Below are positions 60,117 to 64,000 of a stretch of 64,000 nucleotides of DNA, in pieces (position 1 is the stretch's first letter; every line of letters begins with the position of its first letter). The DNA comes from Sisyra terminalis (taxonomy: Eukaryota; Arthropoda; Insecta; Neuroptera; Sisyridae). A program made the translations under genes and the position numbers. The stretch lies in NCBI GenBank assembly GCA_958496175.1, contig OY292277.1, positions 52,091,050 to 52,155,049 on the forward strand, in the 5' to 3' direction. Under the pieces are notes generated by a model. It had not been told where the DNA came from and ran no database searches. It worked only from the letters and a program-made list of their open reading frames with translations.

Positions 60117-61187
60117 CGATATCCTTAATGGTTTTTTTCGATATTAAATGTTTTTATTAAACAAAGAAATTCAATTGAAAACAATTTGGTTTTTAAGCAA
60201 AAAAAGGATTAAGGACCTTAAAATGTTGCAATTTTATTACACAACTTTTCCAACTTTACCATGGAGCAGCTATGGTTCGAATATGGTTGGGAAATTCTAA
60301 TTATTTCGATCGAAAATATTTTCGATTTTCCACAAATCTCATAAGAATTGTTTATATATGAGTTTTAACGTCATTTACATATATCATATGATAGCCGCAT
60401 CGCTAAGGTCGCCGCCACTACTGGAGCTGAGGTCCCTGGTTCGAATCCCGAAGGGGTAAGTGTTTTTTCTTAAATATAATAATTGATTTCTATTCCTTAC
60501 AGCTTATCCTGTCACTAATTAACATTGATAATTGTTTCCAGACATTGTATCATCGAAATATTCGATCGAACAATTCCAACCTTTCGGGGTTGGAAATGAT
60601 CGATTGATCGATCGATGATGCAATATATTTTTCATTTTATTTTTGCTCATTGGTTTTGTGACGTCACAAAATTTCATATTTATGACGTCACACATACGTC
60701 GCCATCCCATGACGTCATTCTCGAAAAGTGAGCGAATTTTCGATTTTCATGAAATAGGATACCGGGAATGGCTTAGTTACGTCACGGGAGGCCTATAAAA
60801 CATATCCCACTGTCAATTTTTTTCGTTTTTTTTCAAAAATTTTTTCGGCCGGATTTTTGAAAAATCCCAAAAACAGGCCGATTTTGGCGTTTTTTTTCAC
60901 TTTTTTCAACTTTAACGCCGTTTTCAGCAAAAACTATCGATCGTAGGTTAACAATAGTAGGCTCATTCGATAGCGCTTGAATTACTCTATCGATGGTGTA
61001 AATTTGGTCCCGGATAACCTTAAGGAAAAAAACTTTTTTTTTCAACTCTCCAGAAATTTCATTTCGTCGACCAAATGCACGTCAAAAATATGAAGTTTTT
61101 TTTTGTCCAATATTTCAATGAAATTCACACCATAGATGCATTATGATACCATCAAGACATATTAAGGATAATTTTTAACTTTTCGAC
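60117..61187 (-). repeat. 1068-bp macrosatellite unit, inverted copy
   Basis: This is one complete unit in the opposite orientation to the array that follows, separated from it by about 70 bp of unrelated sequence (61188-61257). It is head-to-head with unit 1, making a 2.1-kb palindrome. It is slightly diverged from the array units (for example TTAGTTACGTCAC against the array's TAATTACGTCAC region). The tRNA-like segment lies at 60394-60461 and three TGACGTCA sites at about 60659, 60683 and 60709. Confidence 0.92.
60394..60461 (+). promoter_or_regulatory. tRNA-like segment with Pol III B-box, inverted unit
   Basis: The segment holds an A-box-like ATCGCTAAGGTCGCC and a perfect B-box GGTTCGAATCC at 60438-60448, about 30 bp apart. 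T-stem pairing is only partial and acceptor-stem complementarity is lacking, so a functional tRNA is unlikely. The internal promoter arrangement could still recruit TFIIIC or drive short Pol III transcripts of the satellite. Confidence 0.6.
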
Positions 61188-61257
61188 GTTCATTATCAAT
61201 TCTTTCATAAAAATCAAATAGTATTTCAAAAGAATTTCTTCATAAAAAAAAACCTTT

Positions 61258-62325
61258 AATATCGAATAAATCAATTAAGGACATCGAAAAGTTAAAAATT
61301 ATCCTTAATATGCCTTGATGGTATCGTAATGCATCTATGGTGTGAATTTCATTGAAATATTGGACAAAAAAAAACCTCATATTTTTGACGTGCATTTGGT
61401 CGACGAAATGAAATTTCTGGAGAGTTGAAAAAAAAAGTTTTTTTCCTTAAGGTTTTCCGGGACCAAATTTACACCATCGATAGAGTAATTCAAGCGCTAT
61501 CGAATGAGCCTACTATTGTTAACCTACGATCGATAGTTTTCGCTGAAAACGGCGTTAAAGTTGAAAAAAGTGAAAAAAAACGCCAAAATCGGCCTGTTTT
61601 TGGGATTTTTCAAAAATCCGGCCGAAAAATTTTTTGAAAAAAAACGAAAAAAATTGACAGTGGGATATGTTTTTTAGGCCTCCCGTGACGTAATTAAGCC
61701 ATTCCCGGTATCCTATTTCATGAAAATCGAAAATTCGCTCACTTTTCGAGAATGACGTCATTGGATGGCGACGTATGTGTGACGTCATAAATATGAAATT
61801 TAGTGACGTCACAAAACCAATGAGCAAAAATAAAATGAAAAATATATTGCATCATCGATCGATCGATCGATCATTTCCAACCCCGAAAGGTTGGAACTGT
61901 TCGATCGAATATTTCGATGATACAATGTCTGGAAACAATTATCAATGTTAATTAGTGACAGGATAAGCTGTAAGGAATAGAAATCAATTATTATATTTAA
62001 GAAAAAACACTTACCCCTTCGGGATTCGAACCAGGGACCTCAGCTCCAGTAGTGGCGGCGACCTTAGCGATGCGGCTCTCATATGATATATGTAAATGAC
62101 GTTAAAACTCATATATAAACAATTCTTAAGAGATTTGTGGAAAATCGAAAATATTTTCGATCGAATTAATTAGAATTTCCCAACCATATTCGAACCATAG
62201 CTGCTCCATGTTAAAGTTGGAAAAGTTGTGTAATAAAATTGCAACATTTTAAAGTCCTTGATCCTTTTTTTGCGTAAAAACCGAATTGTAATTCAATAGA
62301 ATCTTTTTGTTAATTAAAAACATTA
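61258..62325 (+). repeat. 1068-bp macrosatellite, unit 1
   Basis: This unit begins AATATCGAATAAATC. It differs from units 2 and 3 mainly in the first 25 bases (CAATTAAGGACATCG against CGTTTGAGGATATCG) and at one T/C site near 61516. Internal structure: three TGACGTCA sites (61753, 61780 and 61804), a GATC microsatellite (about 61856-61872), the hairpin TTCCAACC-CCGAAA-GGTTGGAA, a minus-strand tRNA-like segment with its B-box at 62022-62032, and a perfect 16-bp palindrome TCGAAAATATTTTCGA at 62145-62160. The 70- and 90-codon ORFs inside are by-products of repetition. Confidence 0.95.
62011..62076 (-). promoter_or_regulatory. tRNA-like segment with Pol III B-box, unit 1
   Basis: This is the same element as at 60394-60461, here read on the minus strand, with the B-box GGTTCGAATCC at 62022-62032. 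It is preserved without change between units. Confidence 0.6.
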
Positions 62326-63393
62326 AATATCGAATAAATCGTTTGAGGATATCGAAAAGTTAAAAATTATCCTTAATATGCCTTGATGGTATCGTAATGC
62401 ATCTATGGTGTGAATTTCATTGAAATATTGGACAAAAAAAAACCTCATATTTTTGACGTGCATTTGGTCGACGAAATGAAATTTCTGGAGAGTTGAAAAA
62501 AAAAGTTTTTTTCCTTAAGGTTTTCCGGGACCAAATTTACACCATCGATAGAGTAATTCAAGCGCTATCGAATGAGCCTACTATCGTTAACCTACGATCG
62601 ATAGTTTTCGCTGAAAACGGCGTTAAAGTTGAAAAAAGTGAAAAAAAACGCCAAAATCGGCCTGTTTTTGGGATTTTTCAAAAATCCGGCCGAAAAATTT
62701 TTTGAAAAAAAACGAAAAAAATTGACAGTGGGATATGTTTTTTAGGCCTCCCGTGACGTAATTAAGCCATTCCCGGTATCCTATTTCATGAAAATCGAAA
62801 ATTCGCTCACTTTTCGAGAATGACGTCATTGGATGGCGACGTATGTGTGACGTCATAAATATGAAATTTAGTGACGTCACAAAACCAATGAGCAAAAATA
62901 AAATGAAAAATATATTGCATCATCGATCGATCGATCGATCATTTCCAACCCCGAAAGGTTGGAACTGTTCGATCGAATATTTCGATGATACAATGTCTGG
63001 AAACAATTATCAATGTTAATTAGTGACAGGATAAGCTGTAAGGAATAGAAATCAATTATTATATTTAAGAAAAAACACTTACCCCTTCGGGATTCGAACC
63101 AGGGACCTCAGCTCCAGTAGTGGCGGCGACCTTAGCGATGCGGCTCTCATATGATATATGTAAATGACGTTAAAACTCATATATAAACAATTCTTAAGAG
63201 ATTTGTGGAAAATCGAAAATATTTTCGATCGAATTAATTAGAATTTCCCAACCATATTCGAACCATAGCTGCTCCATGTTAAAGTTGGAAAAGTTGTGTA
63301 ATAAAATTGCAACATTTTAAAGTCCTTGATCCTTTTTTTGCGTAAAAACCGAATTGTAATTCAATAGAATCTTTTTGTTAATTAAAAACATTA
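62326..63393 (+). repeat. 1068-bp macrosatellite, unit 2
   Basis: By eye it is identical to unit 3 over the shared part and nearly identical to unit 1. Such homogeneity points to recent amplification or gene conversion, or possibly to an assembly effect. Internal landmarks are those of unit 1 shifted by 1068. Confidence 0.95.
63079..63144 (-). promoter_or_regulatory. tRNA-like segment with Pol III B-box, unit 2
   Basis: This is the copy of 62011-62076 shifted by exactly 1068 bp, with the B-box at 63090-63100 unchanged. Confidence 0.6.
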
Positions 63394-64000
63394 AATATCG
63401 AATAAATCGTTTGAGGATATCGAAAAGTTAAAAATTATCCTTAATATGCCTTGATGGTATCGTAATGCATCTATGGTGTGAATTTCATTGAAATATTGGA
63501 CAAAAAAAAACCTCATATTTTTGACGTGCATTTGGTCGACGAAATGAAATTTCTGGAGAGTTGAAAAAAAAAGTTTTTTTCCTTAAGGTTTTCCGGGACC
63601 AAATTTACACCATCGATAGAGTAATTCAAGCGCTATCGAATGAGCCTACTATCGTTAACCTACGATCGATAGTTTTCGCTGAAAACGGCGTTAAAGTTGA
63701 AAAAAGTGAAAAAAAACGCCAAAATCGGCCTGTTTTTGGGATTTTTCAAAAATCCGGCCGAAAAATTTTTTGAAAAAAAACGAAAAAAATTGACAGTGGG
63801 ATATGTTTTTTAGGCCTCCCGTGACGTAATTAAGCCATTCCCGGTATCCTATTTCATGAAAATCGAAAATTCGCTCACTTTTCGAGAATGACGTCATTGG
63901 ATGGCGACGTATGTGTGACGTCATAAATATGAAATTTAGTGACGTCACAAAACCAATGAGCAAAAATAAAATGAAAAATATATTGCATCATCGATCGATC
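63394..64000 (+). repeat. 1068-bp macrosatellite, unit 3, cut by window end
   Basis: The first 607 bp of a third unit run to the last base of the window. The array therefore continues beyond it and its total size is unknown. Confidence 0.95.

Noticed and set aside
60394..60461. Functional tRNA gene
   Set aside because: Although the B-box is perfect, T-stem pairing is only partial and no acceptor stem forms, so a working tRNA is unlikely; kept only as a tRNA-like promoter segment.
61425..63963. Repeated 70- and 90-codon ORFs in the macrosatellite
   Set aside because: They recur only because the units are nearly identical; both strands are open over the same bases, there is no motif, and composition follows the poly(A)/poly(T) runs.
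60117..64000. CRISPR-like or prokaryotic repeat array
   Set aside because: The 1068-bp period, the lack of short repeats with unique spacers and the eukaryotic transposon context rule this out.

Overview
The window looks like AT-rich, gene-poor nuclear DNA from an insect or closely related arthropod. This rests on decayed Jockey-type LINEs, a Penelope-like element (PLE) with a GIY-YIG domain, a PIF/Harbinger relic, hAT and Mutator-type MITEs, long homopolymer runs and the lack of any long ORF. No bacterial operon, rRNA gene, CRISPR array or intact host gene is visible. The order of insect cannot be told from sequence alone. The whole window could be intergenic or lie inside a very large intron.

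Layout. 1-6 kb: unique AT-rich DNA, then a cluster of tandem duplications (about 75-, 481- and 374-bp periods) beside a LINE 3' end. 6.7-8.7 kb: a 5'-truncated, frameshifted Jockey-type LINE on the minus strand, flanked by a 58-bp duplication. 10.5-12.7 kb: a hAT MITE with a perfect 8-bp target-site duplication (TSD), then a LINE-like dispersed repeat. 14.5 and 22.4 kb: two copies of a short Mutator-type MITE. 15.6 kb: a PLE-like foldback with a 12-bp TSD. 25.7-26.1 kb: a near-perfect nested palindrome. 28.7-33.6 kb: a stacked region with a hAT MITE, a 3.8-kb foldback whose two arms each took a separate retroposon insertion, and a second hAT MITE with an inner inverted repeat. 35.5-37.4 kb: a poly(A)-tailed retro-insertion with a 14-bp TSD next to a PIF/Harbinger deletion derivative. 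38.5-40.4 kb: a compound, triple-nested foldback. 42.5-43.3 kb: a second Jockey-type relic. 46.4-47.3 kb: a 489-bp tandem duplication. 50.6-51.4 kb: another LINE relic and a PLE-like foldback. 52.9-53.9 kb: a 1-kb foldback with an 8-bp TSD. 55.2-57.9 kb: the PLE relic. 60.1-64.0 kb: a 1068-bp macrosatellite that runs off the window end, with one copy in inverted orientation.

The genes do not form a pathway: every recognisable coding segment is a broken transposon gene. The strongest structural signals are the macrosatellite (each unit carries a tRNA-like Pol III B-box and three TGACGTCA sites) and the unusually high density of long inverted repeats, several with exact TSDs showing that they moved as units. 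A few short ORFs with more balanced base composition (about 17.2, 30.6, 31.2 and 38.3 kb) could be host exons or transposon cargo, but none was recognised.
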